Source: Steroidobacteraceae bacterium (GTDB taxonomy: Bacteria; Pseudomonadota; Gammaproteobacteria; Steroidobacterales; Steroidobacteraceae). From it: 45,169 bases of DNA. This document shows, one piece after another, positions 1 to 7,912 of the stretch. The position numbers and the translations under genes are program-made. The stretch lies in NCBI GenBank assembly GCA_025458905.1, contig JALORN010000036.1, positions 1 to 45,169 on the forward strand, in the 5' to 3' direction. A model generated the notes under the pieces. It was not told where the DNA came from. It did no database searches and saw only the letters and a program-made list of their open reading frames with translations. The number at the start of each line of letters is the position of its first letter. The first letter of the stretch is position 1.

Positions 1-484
1 GGATGTCGCGGACCGTCTCGTAGCCCATGTCCTTGAAGTAGTTGCGCACCTCGGCGTTCGCCACCGGGTAGTACGGCGACAGGAAGGCGATCCGCTTGAC
101 GCCGCCGTAGGCCTTGAGCGCGGCGGCGCAGGAATGCGAGCCGACCGAGATCTTGACGCCGGACTCCTTCTCGACCATGTCGACGAACTTGTCCGCTCCC
201 TTGGCGCCGCCGTAGAAGGTGATCGCCGACATGCCCATGACGAGGTAATCCGGCTCGCAGGTCATCACGCTGCGCACCGCGTCGAGCACGCCCTCGGAGA
301 TCTTCATCGTGCCGGCGTAGAACGACTCGTTGCTGATCGCCTTGGCGTTCGGGGTGTAGATGCGGCTGTAGTGGTTGGTGACGCCGGGCGGCCGCATGTC
401 GTCGAAATCCGGTTGCACGGTCGTATTGGTCGACGGTCCCAGCACGCCGAACAGGCGGCGGTAGCCCAGAACATCCAGCCCCAT
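1..484 (-). CDS. Arylmalonate decarboxylase / maleate cis-trans isomerase family protein (3' part outside window)
   Basis: The ATG is at 484 and the frame stays open to the window edge, giving the first 161 residues of a protein that normally has about 240-250. It belongs to the Asp/Glu racemase superfamily, whose members act on small dicarboxylic or arylmalonic acids. The stretch MGMSAITFYGG (residues 83-93) lines up with the first catalytic loop. In racemases and maleate isomerases this loop carries a cysteine, but here a glycine (G84) sits there, as in bacterial arylmalonate decarboxylase. The second cysteine, expected near residue 190, lies outside the window. The later stretch VKRIAFLSPY fits the second Rossmann-like half. 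Family membership is fairly sure. Choosing decarboxylase over isomerase rests on one loop and is tentative. Confidence 0.75.
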   Translation of the reverse strand, partial: MGLDVLGYRRLFGVLGPSTNTTVQPDFDDMRPPGVTNHYSRIYTPNAKAISNESFYAGTMKISEGVLDAVRSVMTCEPDYLVMGMSAITFYGGAKGADKFVDMVEKESGVKISVGSHSCAAALKAYGGVKRIAFLSPYYPVANAEVRNYFKDMGYETVRDI

Positions 485-601
485 GAGCAGCTCCTAGACG
501 TGAGTGAGAAAGGACACGTTTTAGGCTAGCACGCGCGAATCCGGGCGGACGCGCCGGATGGCGGCGTTGCCGGCCCATGAAACGGCCGGGACAATGCCGC
601 C

Positions 602-1606
602 ATGAGACTGTTTCTCGTTTGCCTGGCGGCGCTCTCCGTCGTCGCCTGCCACGCGCCGTCGAGCCGCGGCGCGGAAGGCGGCTCGCGCGCCGGTGGCGCG
701 CTGCGCATCGCCACCTGGAACCTGGAGTGGCTGGTCGCGCCCGAGGATTTCCTGGCATTGGCGCGCAGCTGCGTGCCCGAGGGCGCCTCGCCGGGACGGC
801 GGCGCCGCACCATCCCCTGCGACGTCGCGGCGAAGCTCGAGCGCTCCACCGCCGACTTCGACGCCCTCGCCCGCTACGCGCGCGAGCTCGACGCCGACGT
901 GGTCGCGTTGCAGGAGGTCGACGGTCCGGCGGCCGCGCGGCGCGTCTTCCCCGGATACCGTTTCTGTTTCTCCACCGCGCCGGCGGTGCAGAACCTCGGC
1001 TTCGCCGTGCGTGACGGGCTGCCGTTCCGCTGCGGCCGCGAGCTCGCCGACCTGTCGCTCGGCGGCCGCCTGCGCAGCGGCGTCGAGCTGGTGCTGCACC
1101 CGGGCACCGCCGCGGAGCTGCGCCTGCTGTCGGTGCACCTGAAGTCGGGCTGCGGCCGGCGCACCCTCGACTCGCCGCGCGACGCCTGCGGTGTGCTCGC
1201 GCGCCAGGTGCCGGTGCTCGAGCGCTGGATCGACGCCCAGGCCGCGGCCGGCCGGCCCTTCGCCGTGCTCGGCGACTTCAACCGAGAGCTGCTGCGCGAC
1301 GCCGGCCCGGCCCGCAACGGCTCGGGCGGCCTGCGCAGCCTCTGGAGCGAGATCGACGACGCCGACCCGCCCGAGGCGGACCTGGCCAACGCCGCCGAGG
1401 GCGAGCGCTTCGTCAACTGCCACCCCGGCCAGAACTTCAACGGCTACATCGACCACATCGTGCTGTCGCGCGGCCTCGCGGCGCGGCGCGTGCCGGGCTC
1501 GTTCCGCCGCGTCACCTTCGAGCCGCGGGAGGCCCTGCGCCGCAACTTGACCGATCATTGCCCGGTTGCGGTGGATCTCGCGACGCACGCGGGGCGCGAT
1601 GATTAA
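602..1606 (+). CDS. Lipoprotein of the endonuclease/exonuclease/phosphatase (EEP) family
   Basis: This is a 334-residue exported protein. Residues 1-16 form a lipoprotein signal ending in SVVAC, with C16 the likely lipidated cysteine, so the enzyme should sit on a membrane facing the periplasm or outside. The rest is one DNase I-like domain. The landmarks in order are ATWNLEW (N40), LQEVDG (metal-binding Glu), SVHLKSGC, LGDFNRE, YIDHIVLS and LTDHCPV near the C-terminus. Such domains cut phosphodiester or phosphomonoester bonds in nucleic acids, lipids or inositol phosphates, and the substrate cannot be read from sequence. It is homologous along its length to the C-terminal half of the fusion protein at 25053-26942 and shares most of its cysteines. 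The PilZ gene and a TonB receptor follow on the same strand. Confidence 0.88.
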   Translation: MRLFLVCLAALSVVACHAPSSRGAEGGSRAGGALRIATWNLEWLVAPEDFLALARSCVPEGASPGRRRRTIPCDVAAKLERSTADFDALARYARELDADVVALQEVDGPAAARRVFPGYRFCFSTAPAVQNLGFAVRDGLPFRCGRELADLSLGGRLRSGVELVLHPGTAAELRLLSVHLKSGCGRRTLDSPRDACGVLARQVPVLERWIDAQAAAGRPFAVLGDFNRELLRDAGPARNGSGGLRSLWSEIDDADPPEADLANAAEGERFVNCHPGQNFNGYIDHIVLSRGLAARRVPGSFRRVTFEPREALRRNLTDHCPVAVDLATHAGRDD

Positions 1607-1668
1607 GTTGACTCCCGGGTGACGGCCCCCGCCGCCACGGCATAATCGCCGCGTCGCAGGGGGAGCCG

Positions 1669-1986
1669 ATGAACAAGAACACGCCGTCGAACGAGGCCAT
1701 GCACGTGGAGCGACGCCTGCACACCCGGCATCGGGCGCGCACCACCGTGTACATCACGATCCCCGGCGGGCGGAAGAAGCTCTGCCGCGCGGTCAACCTG
1801 AGCGCCACCGGCGTCTTCATCCAGACGGCGAACCTCGGCCTGCGCAAGGGCCAGCAGGTCGAGCTGTCCTTCGCGATCAACCTGGGCACCATCACCAAGA
1901 TCCACCGGCGCACGGCGATCGTCGCGCACGTCTCGCGCGGCGGGACGGGCCTGATGATGGACGCCTACTCGACCGCCAGCCGCTGA
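1669..1986 (+). CDS. PilZ domain protein
   Basis: This 105-residue protein is a lone PilZ domain. It has the two hallmarks of cyclic-di-GMP binding: an RxxxR motif (R20-R24, within RRLHTRHRAR) and the NxSxxG motif NLSATG (residues 43-48). A beta-barrel-like body ends near TGLMMDAYS. Stand-alone PilZ proteins act as cytoplasmic c-di-GMP receptors for motility, adhesion or export. A GGGGAG ribosome site lies about five bases before the ATG. No partner gene for surface behaviour is adjacent, so its output is unknown. Confidence 0.85.
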   Translation: MNKNTPSNEAMHVERRLHTRHRARTTVYITIPGGRKKLCRAVNLSATGVFIQTANLGLRKGQQVELSFAINLGTITKIHRRTAIVAHVSRGGTGLMMDAYSTASR

Positions 1987-2340
1987 CGGCCGCGACCGCG
2001 GCCGCGCGCCGCGCCCCAGCCCCCTCCCCCCGCGCCGCAGAGGCCCGCGGCTTCGCGGCCCGCACGGCGCCGGCGCCTCGGCGGCCGTCCGGCAGCGAGC
2101 CGGATACCCGGATCAGGCATCCTGGATGCGATATGCACCGGACACCTGGCCGCCCCCCAGGTCCCACGCGTCGGGTTGCCGCAACGACGCCGGCCCGCTA
2201 GTCTCCGCTGCCGCCGCGCCGCTGTTGCGGCATCGCCTCATCGTCCTGGACCACGACGGCCCCGGGTCGACGACGGGCCGGGAACCTGGCCGGTTCCGGG
2301 GCGGCGAGTTCGTTTCCCACATCACGGAGTGATTCCCCCC
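1987..2340. other. Intergenic region, 354 bp, leader of TonB receptor 1
   Basis: No convincing gene lies here. Three small inverted repeats are visible. ACCTGG at 2144-2149 pairs with CCAGGT at 2157-2162. TGCCGCAAC at 2177-2185 pairs with GTTGCGGCA at 2224-2232. GGAACC at 2281-2286 pairs with GGTTCC at 2292-2297. The receptor's ribosome site (CGGAG) is near 2325. No cobalamin-riboswitch core or T-run terminator was recognised. An in-frame ORF extends upstream from the receptor to 2176, but the signal peptide places the true start at 2341. Confidence 0.4.
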
Positions 2341-4824
2341 ATGTCCATGTCCCGCAAGAGCGTCGCCGCCCTCGTGGCTTGCGCGGCCACGGTCGCCCCG
2401 TTGGGCGCCCAGGCCCAGCAGCCCGCCGAGGAAGAGGCCAGCGGCCTGCTGACCGAGATCGTCGTGACGGCACAGCGCCGCCAGGAGAAGGTGCAGGACG
2501 TGCCGATCGCGATCAGCGCGTTCACGGCCGACCAGCTGCAGTCCCTGAACGTGGTCGAGGCGCTCGGCGTCTCGAAGCTGATCCCGAACCTGCTGGCGTT
2601 CAACAACACCGGCCTCGGCACCGCCAACGGCTACTTCCTGCGCGGCATCGGCAACACCGAGTCGATCGCCACCTTCGACCCGCCGGTCGGCACCTATGCC
2701 GACGACGTGTTCATCAGCCGCCAGAACGCCAACAACTTCGGCCTGTTCGACGTCGACCGCATCGAGGTGCTGCGTGGCCCGCAGGGCACCCTGTTCGGCC
2801 GCAACACCACGGGCGGCGCGGTCAACATCATCCTGCGCAAGCCCGAGGAGGAACTCGGCGGCTTCCTCGAGGCGGGCTTCGGCCAGTTCGGCGCCCAGCA
2901 GCTGCGCGCCTCGATCGACCTGCCGGTCTCGGACCGCTTCCTGACCAAGCTGTCCGGCTATTTCCTCGAGGACGACGGCATCGTCTCCAACCCGATCACC
3001 GGCGAGAACGACCTGAACGCGACCAAGGGCCTCGGCCTGCGCGCCGCGGCACGCTGGCTGGTGTCGGATGACGTGACCTGGGACGTCTCGGTGCAGTACA
3101 TCGAGGACGAGGGGCTCAACATCCTGAACTTCGCCAGCGGCGGCGGCGGCACCGCCTACCGCGGCAACGTGATCGCCAACGGCCTGGTGCCGATCCCGGC
3201 GACCGGCCCGCAGGTCGAGCTCGCACCGCAGCGCCCCGGCCTGCCCCCGACCTCGGTCGCGGCGCAGAGCATCGAGGCGCGCTGCGCCGGCACGATCACG
3301 CGGTCGCGCTTCTCGTGCACCGGCCTGCGCCAGACCGGCACGCCGCTCGCCAACCTGACGGTCGGCGACAAGCGCAACTACAACCTCGGCAACGAGGTCG
3401 AGAACCTGCTGGTCACCTCGAACGTGCAGTGGTCGACGGGCATCGGTGACGTCGAGTTCATCACCGGCTACGTCGACCTGTCGCAGAAGTTCGCGATCGA
3501 CTTCTTCAACGGCACGGTCGTGAACCCGGCGGTCGGCCCGATGGCGGCGTCGAACCCCGCCGGCGGCTTCACGATCACCAACGACGGCGTGCACGAGCAG
3601 TTCAGCCAGGAGATCAAGCTCACCGGCGAGGTCGGCGACAACGCCCGGTTCGTCGCGGGCGTGTTCTACTTCGACGAGGACAACGACACCGACTTCGCCG
3701 ACCTCTTCAGCCTGAGCTCGACGCTGACGGTGCCGCTCGAGGACCGCATCCTGCGCAACTCGGCGACCGCCTGGGCCGCCTACACGCAGTGGGACCTGAC
3801 CTTCGCGAGCGACTGGACCCTGACCCTCGGCGGCCGCTACACCGACGAGACCAAGGAGATCGCGATCGACGCGAACGCCAACCCGCTGATGGCGGCGCCC
3901 ACCGCGGCGACGCGCGTCAACACGGCGAACATGCGCGCCGCCGGCATCCCGCTCGAGCTGAACACCGGCCTGTTCACGCCGCGCGTCGCGATCAAGTACG
4001 ACGTCAACGAGGACGTCAACCTGTTCGCGAGCGCGACCCGCGGCTTCAAGTCCGGCGGCTGGAACGCCCGTGGTACCGCGCCTTCGGCCAACCAGGCGTT
4101 CGAGCCGGAGAAGGTCTGGTCGTACGAGGCGGGCATCCGCTCCGAGTGGCTGGACCGCCGCCTGCGCGTCAACCTGACGGCGTTCCTGCTCGACGTCACC
4201 GACCTGCAGACCGGCGCCGCGTTCCAGGCCGCCCCGGGCGCGCCGATCACCTTCATCACCCGCAACTTCGCAGGCCTCGAGAACTCGGGCCTCGAGGCCG
4301 AGGTCATCTGGTCGCCGGTCGACGAGCTGACGCTGTTCGCCTTCGGCGGCATGCAGAACGCGAAGTACAAGGACATCAACCCGCTGATCGTCGCGCAGCA
4401 GGCGAGCTGCCGCGCGTCCATCGCGGGCACCGGCGGCCGGCCGCAGGACTGCAACGCCGGCATCGTGAACCCGGCGGGCAACTTCGCCGAGCCGGTACGC
4501 GCGCCGGACACCCTGACCCTCGGCGGCAGCTATGCGTTCCGGCTCGGCGAGAAGCTGACGCTGACGCCGAACGTGATGTGGGCCTGGACCGGCGACCACA
4601 ACGTCGCCACCAGCGGCCCGCCGCCGGGCATCGTCGACTCCTACGCGACGCTCGACGCGGGCATCACGCTCGCCAATGCCGACGCGGGCTGGCAGGTGCA
4701 GGCGATCTGCAACAACTGCACGGACGAGCTGCAGGTGGTCTCGGTGCTGTCCGACCTGCCCTACGTGCAGGCGCCGCGCACCTGGTCGCTGCTGTTCCGC
4801 TACAACTTCGGCGCGCGCCGCTGA
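2341..4824 (+). CDS. TonB-dependent outer-membrane receptor 1
   Basis: This 827-residue receptor would import a scarce substrate across the outer membrane using TonB energy. The start at 2341 gives a clean signal peptide (MSMSRKSVAALVACAATVAP, cleavage near AQAQ). The mature N-terminus has EIVVTAQRRQEKVQDVPIAI, the plug start typical of this clade. The plug motif VEVLRGPQGTLFGRNTTGGA follows, and then a long barrel ends in WSLLFRYNFGARR with a C-terminal aromatic belt. Length and domain order are normal. A strong terminator follows at 4863-4893. The receptors at 10951 and 21179 share the architecture but are clearly different sequences. The substrate is unknown; downstream carriers and small catabolic enzymes suggest an organic compound rather than iron, which is inference. 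Confidence 0.92.
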   Translation: MSMSRKSVAALVACAATVAPLGAQAQQPAEEEASGLLTEIVVTAQRRQEKVQDVPIAISAFTADQLQSLNVVEALGVSKLIPNLLAFNNTGLGTANGYFLRGIGNTESIATFDPPVGTYADDVFISRQNANNFGLFDVDRIEVLRGPQGTLFGRNTTGGAVNIILRKPEEELGGFLEAGFGQFGAQQLRASIDLPVSDRFLTKLSGYFLEDDGIVSNPITGENDLNATKGLGLRAAARWLVSDDVTWDVSVQYIEDEGLNILNFASGGGGTAYRGNVIANGLVPIPATGPQVELAPQRPGLPPTSVAAQSIEARCAGTITRSRFSCTGLRQTGTPLANLTVGDKRNYNLGNEVENLLVTSNVQWSTGIGDVEFITGYVDLSQKFAIDFFNGTVVNPAVGPMAASNPAGGFTITNDGVHEQFSQEIKLTGEVGDNARFVAGVFYFDEDNDTDFADLFSLSSTLTVPLEDRILRNSATAWAAYTQWDLTFASDWTLTLGGRYTDETKEIAIDANANPLMAAPTAATRVNTANMRAAGIPLELNTGLFTPRVAIKYDVNEDVNLFASATRGFKSGGWNARGTAPSANQAFEPEKVWSYEAGIRSEWLDRRLRVNLTAFLLDVTDLQTGAAFQAAPGAPITFITRNFAGLENSGLEAEVIWSPVDELTLFAFGGMQNAKYKDINPLIVAQQASCRASIAGTGGRPQDCNAGIVNPAGNFAEPVRAPDTLTLGGSYAFRLGEKLTLTPNVMWAWTGDHNVATSGPPPGIVDSYATLDAGITLANADAGWQVQAICNNCTDELQVVSVLSDLPYVQAPRTWSLLFRYNFGARR

Positions 4825-4862
4825 GCGCGCCGGCCGCGGCTGCGTCCGCGGCTCGACACCGA

Positions 4863-4893
4863 GGGCCGGGGTGGCAACACCCCGGCCCTTTTT
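4863..4893 (+). terminator. Rho-independent terminator of TonB receptor 1
   Basis: A perfect 11-bp stem (GGGCCGGGGTG / CACCCCGGCCC) closes a GCAA tetraloop and is followed by TTTTT. It sits 38 bases after the receptor's stop codon and separates the receptor from the gene at 4959. Confidence 0.93.
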
Positions 4894-4958
4894 CGTGGAA
4901 GACTGGCGCGCGGCCGCGGCGTGGCGCCGCTGCGCGGGTCGGTCCGGGAGGCCCCACG

Positions 4959-5333
4959 ATGATCTACTACGTCAACCGCATGCGGCTCACCGAGAAGGCG
5001 CGGCGCGACCTCAAGGGCTTCTGGCAGTGGCTGGAGCATCGCGAGCGCTGGTTCTACCGCGAACTGAAGATGGTCCGCGGCGTCCGCTGGTACCAGACCC
5101 AGATCGGCGAGCTCTACACGCTCGAGTGCTGGGCGGCCTTGGACGACCTCGCCGGCCTCGGCCAGTACCGCAGCGCGCTCTCGACCATGAAGGCCGACGA
5201 CCAGTGGGAGGCGGAGCGCACCTCGCAGGACGACTGGTGGCACTTCATCGACTCGCGCGTGGTCGCGGACCCGCCCTGCGCGGTCGGCTTCGGCCCGATG
5301 GGCAAGGTCGCCGACGCCGCGCGTGGCGGCTGA
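4959..5333 (+). CDS. Small NIPSNAP-like (dimeric alpha+beta barrel) protein
   Basis: This 124-residue protein has no signal peptide. Its start is set by GGGAG (4946-4950) eight bases before the ATG. It begins with a beta-strand-like MIYYVNRMRL, then has a helix rich in aromatic and charged residues (GFWQWLEHRERWFYREL) and a second strand-helix unit ending in DDWWHFIDSRV. This layout resembles NIPSNAP/ABM small alpha+beta barrels, often found beside catabolic genes. No catalytic motif is visible, and the family call rests on general pattern only. The MFS gene starts at a GTG inside its last codons (11-base overlap), so the two are probably translationally coupled. Confidence 0.6.
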   Translation: MIYYVNRMRLTEKARRDLKGFWQWLEHRERWFYRELKMVRGVRWYQTQIGELYTLECWAALDDLAGLGQYRSALSTMKADDQWEAERTSQDDWWHFIDSRVVADPPCAVGFGPMGKVADAARGG

Positions 5334-6525
5334 CGCGGCGCTGCAGCGCCGGGCGCTCGCCTCGCTCGCGCTGGTCGCCTGCGTCCTGCCGCTCTGCACC
5401 GACTCCCTCTCCCCGGTGCTGCCGCGCATCGCGACCGACCTCGAGGTCGCGCCGGCCGCGGTGAAGCTGCTGATCTCGGCGTTCACGCTCGGCTTCGGCC
5501 TCGCTCACCTGTTCGTCGGCTCGCTGCTCGATCGGTTCGGGCGCCGGCCGGTGCTGGTGGCCGCGATGCTGCTGGTGGCGATCACGGCCTCGACCGGGGC
5601 CACCGCCCAGGACCTGCCGACGATCGTCGGCGCGCGCTTCCTGCAGGGGCTCGCGGCGGCCGCGGCGCCGATCGCGATGCGGGCGATCGTCCGCGACCTC
5701 TTCCCCCCGGAGCAGGCGATCGGCGCGCTGACGCGGCTCGGCCTCGGCATCGCCGCGACCGCGATGGGCGCGCCGTTCCTCGGCATCGCGATCGGCACGC
5801 GCTGGGGCTGGCCGGCGAACTTCTGGCTGCTCGCGGCACTGGCGGCGATCATCGCCGCGTTCGTCGCCGCGCGCCTGCCCGAGACGCTGGCGCGGCCCGA
5901 CCCTCTGGCCCTGTCGCCGGCGGCGACGCTGGCCGCCGTGCGCCGCGCACTCGCCGAACCGCGCTTCCGCGGCAACGCGCTGGCGGCCGCCTGCGGGTAC
6001 GGCGGCATCCTCACGGTGCTGACCTCGAGCGCCTTCATGGCGCCGCGACTGCTCCCGGGCGTGTCGACGGCGGCCGCCTGGCTGGTGTCGTGCGGCGGCT
6101 TCGGCGACCTGCTCGGGACGCTCGCGGGGCTGCTGCTGCGCGCGCGCGGCGTCGCCGCGAACACCGCGACGCTCGGCGCCGCGCTCGCGAGCCTCGCGGC
6201 CGCCCTCGCCGCCGCCGGCCACGGACTGCTGGGCCTGCCGGCGGGGCCGCTGTACCTCGGGGCGCTGGTCGCGTTCGGCGCGGGCTGGGGGCTGATCCAG
6301 CCCTGGGCGCAGACCCATGCACTCGCCGGCAACGAACGGGACGCCGGCCGCGTCAGCGCGCTCTACGGGGCGACGCAGATCGCGCTCGCCTCGCTGGCGG
6401 TGATGCTGCTCGGGCCGTGGCTGCGCGAGCCGCTCGACCTGTTCGTCGCCTGGAGCGCGAGCGCAGCCGCGGCCGGCCTGGCCGCCCATCGTGCGCACTC
6501 GACGCCACCCTCCGGAACCACCTGA
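5323..6525 (+). CDS. MFS transporter, Bcr/CflA-like
   Basis: This 400-residue inner-membrane carrier has about 12 hydrophobic segments. The start is a GTG at 5323 that overlaps the preceding stop by 11 bases. The MFS signature between helices 2 and 3 is clear (GSLLDRFGRRPVL). The stretch RFLQGLAAAAAPIAMRAIVRD matches the helix 4-5 region of the Bcr/CflA drug-exporter branch. The direction is therefore likely efflux by proton exchange, but substrate and direction are inferred. It is probably co-transcribed with the NIPSNAP-like gene and converges on the other MFS gene, whose stop lies 31 bases away. Confidence 0.85.
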   Translation: MAADAALQRRALASLALVACVLPLCTDSLSPVLPRIATDLEVAPAAVKLLISAFTLGFGLAHLFVGSLLDRFGRRPVLVAAMLLVAITASTGATAQDLPTIVGARFLQGLAAAAAPIAMRAIVRDLFPPEQAIGALTRLGLGIAATAMGAPFLGIAIGTRWGWPANFWLLAALAAIIAAFVAARLPETLARPDPLALSPAATLAAVRRALAEPRFRGNALAAACGYGGILTVLTSSAFMAPRLLPGVSTAAAWLVSCGGFGDLLGTLAGLLLRARGVAANTATLGAALASLAAALAAAGHGLLGLPAGPLYLGALVAFGAGWGLIQPWAQTHALAGNERDAGRVSALYGATQIALASLAVMLLGPWLREPLDLFVAWSASAAAAGLAAHRAHSTPPSGTT

Positions 6526-6556
6526 GCGCGAACTGCGCGCCGGACGACCGGTCGCC

Positions 6557-7852
6557 TCACCCCCGCGCGCGCGGCGTGCCGAAATCCGGGTAGCGCCCGA
6601 GCGCGAGCAGCAGCACGCCGAACAGCGCGATCCCCGCCGCGACGCCGTGGAGCCCGAGATCGTAGCTGCCGGTGACGTCGCGGGCGCGCCCGAACAGCGG
6701 CACCAGCAGCCCAGGCCCGAGCGCGAACGCGACGTAGAGCGCCGCGAAGATCCGGCCGAACTCGCGCAGGCCGAAGTAGCGCGAGGCGAGGTAGGCCATC
6801 AGGTCGACCTCGGCGCCGGCGGCGAGACCCGCGAGGAACACCGCGCCGAGCGCGAGCGCCGGCCCCGGGTGCAGCTGCGCGAGCGCCAGCACCCCGAGCG
6901 CCGCGGGGAACATCAGCGCCGCGCCCACCATCGGCCCCCAGTAGTGATCGACCAGCGCACCGACGCCGATCCGCCCGACGATGACCGCGATGCCGAAGCC
7001 CGAGGCGACCAGGGCCGCCGTCGAGGCCGCATTGCCCTGTTCCTGCACCAGCGGGACGATGTTGGTGATCAGCGCCGTCATCACGCCGGAGCAGCTGAAG
7101 AGCCCGACCGCCATCAGCCAGAAATGCCTGCCGCGCAGCGCCTGCACGAAGGTCAGGCCGGGCTCGACCGCAACCGCCGACGGCGCCGGGTGCGCGCGGG
7201 TGGCCGCGGGCACGCCATCGTCGTGCAGGTAGCGCCAGGCGAGCGGCAGCGCGATGCACAGCGGCAGCAGCCCGAGCGCGACGTAGCCGCCGCGCCAGCC
7301 GAACTCGGCGATCGCCCAGGTCAGGTAGGGCGGCACCAGGAACCCGCACAGCCCGGTGCCGGAGTTCGCGATGCCGAGGGCGAGGCCGCGCTGGCGCTCG
7401 TAGCGCCGCGCGAGCAGGCGCGAGAAGCCGATGCTGGTGGTGGCGCCGGCACCGACCGACATCAGGAAGTACAGCAGGTAGAACGACGTCAGCGAGTGCA
7501 GCCCCACCGCCAGCCCGAAGAACCCGATGCCGAACAGCACCTGCGAGGCCAGGATGAAGCGGCGCACGCCGTGGCGGTCGGCGAGCCAGCCCATCACGGC
7601 GCTCAGCGCCACCACCGCGAGCGTGATCAGCGGCTGCACGCCGAGGATCTGCTGGCGCGACCAGCCGAACTCGTCGGCCAGCGGCTTGATGAACGGCCCG
7701 ATGGAGTAGGTGAAACCGAGGGTCGCGATGCTGCAGGCGAGCCCCATCATGCTCGCGAGCACCGGCCCGAAGTCGGCGCGCAGTTCGCTGGCCGACTCCG
7801 CCTCCGGCGCGTCGGCGGTCGTCGATCCCGGGGGCGGCGAAGGCGCGTGCAT
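6557..7852 (-). CDS. MFS transporter, monocarboxylate/oxalate-formate antiporter-like
   Basis: This is a 431-residue carrier starting at the ATG at 7852. An in-frame extension to 8803 is only an antisense shadow of the VOC gene. The hydrophilic N-terminus of about 35 residues is followed by about 12 membrane segments. The stretch SIGPFIKPLADEFGWSR in helix 1-2 and the loop MGWLADRHGVRR are typical of the OFA/MCT-like branch, which moves small carboxylates. The central loop carries an Ala/Pro-rich stretch. It is divergent from the VOC gene with 60 bp between the starts, suggesting shared control and a role in uptake of an organic acid. The substrate is not known. Confidence 0.85.
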   Translation of the reverse strand: MHAPSPPPGSTTADAPEAESASELRADFGPVLASMMGLACSIATLGFTYSIGPFIKPLADEFGWSRQQILGVQPLITLAVVALSAVMGWLADRHGVRRFILASQVLFGIGFFGLAVGLHSLTSFYLLYFLMSVGAGATTSIGFSRLLARRYERQRGLALGIANSGTGLCGFLVPPYLTWAIAEFGWRGGYVALGLLPLCIALPLAWRYLHDDGVPAATRAHPAPSAVAVEPGLTFVQALRGRHFWLMAVGLFSCSGVMTALITNIVPLVQEQGNAASTAALVASGFGIAVIVGRIGVGALVDHYWGPMVGAALMFPAALGVLALAQLHPGPALALGAVFLAGLAAGAEVDLMAYLASRYFGLREFGRIFAALYVAFALGPGLLVPLFGRARDVTGSYDLGLHGVAAGIALFGVLLLALGRYPDFGTPRARG

Positions 7853-7860
7853 CCGCCCAC

Positions 7861-7866
7861 TATAAT
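7861..7866 (+). promoter_or_regulatory. Possible -10 element (TATAAT) of the VOC gene
   Basis: A consensus TATAAT lies in the 60-bp divergent gap, 47 bases before the VOC start. No good -35 box is visible at 17 bp upstream (CGAAGG), so an activator may be needed, or the match may be chance. Confidence 0.35.
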
Positions 7867-7912
7867 CGCGCCCGGTCGCCGCCCGGCGCCGACCTGCCGG
7901 AGCCCGCAAACC

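Noticed and set aside
1987..2340. Possible cobalamin or other riboswitch ahead of TonB receptor 1
   Set aside because: Only short unrelated hairpins are present. No conserved riboswitch core was recognised.
2113..4599. Long minus-strand open frame opposite TonB receptor 1 (similar ones at 21083-23875 and 15779-18082)
   Set aside because: These are antisense shadows caused by high GC. The translations are Arg/Ala/Val/Gly-rich with no domains, while the other strand has clear families.
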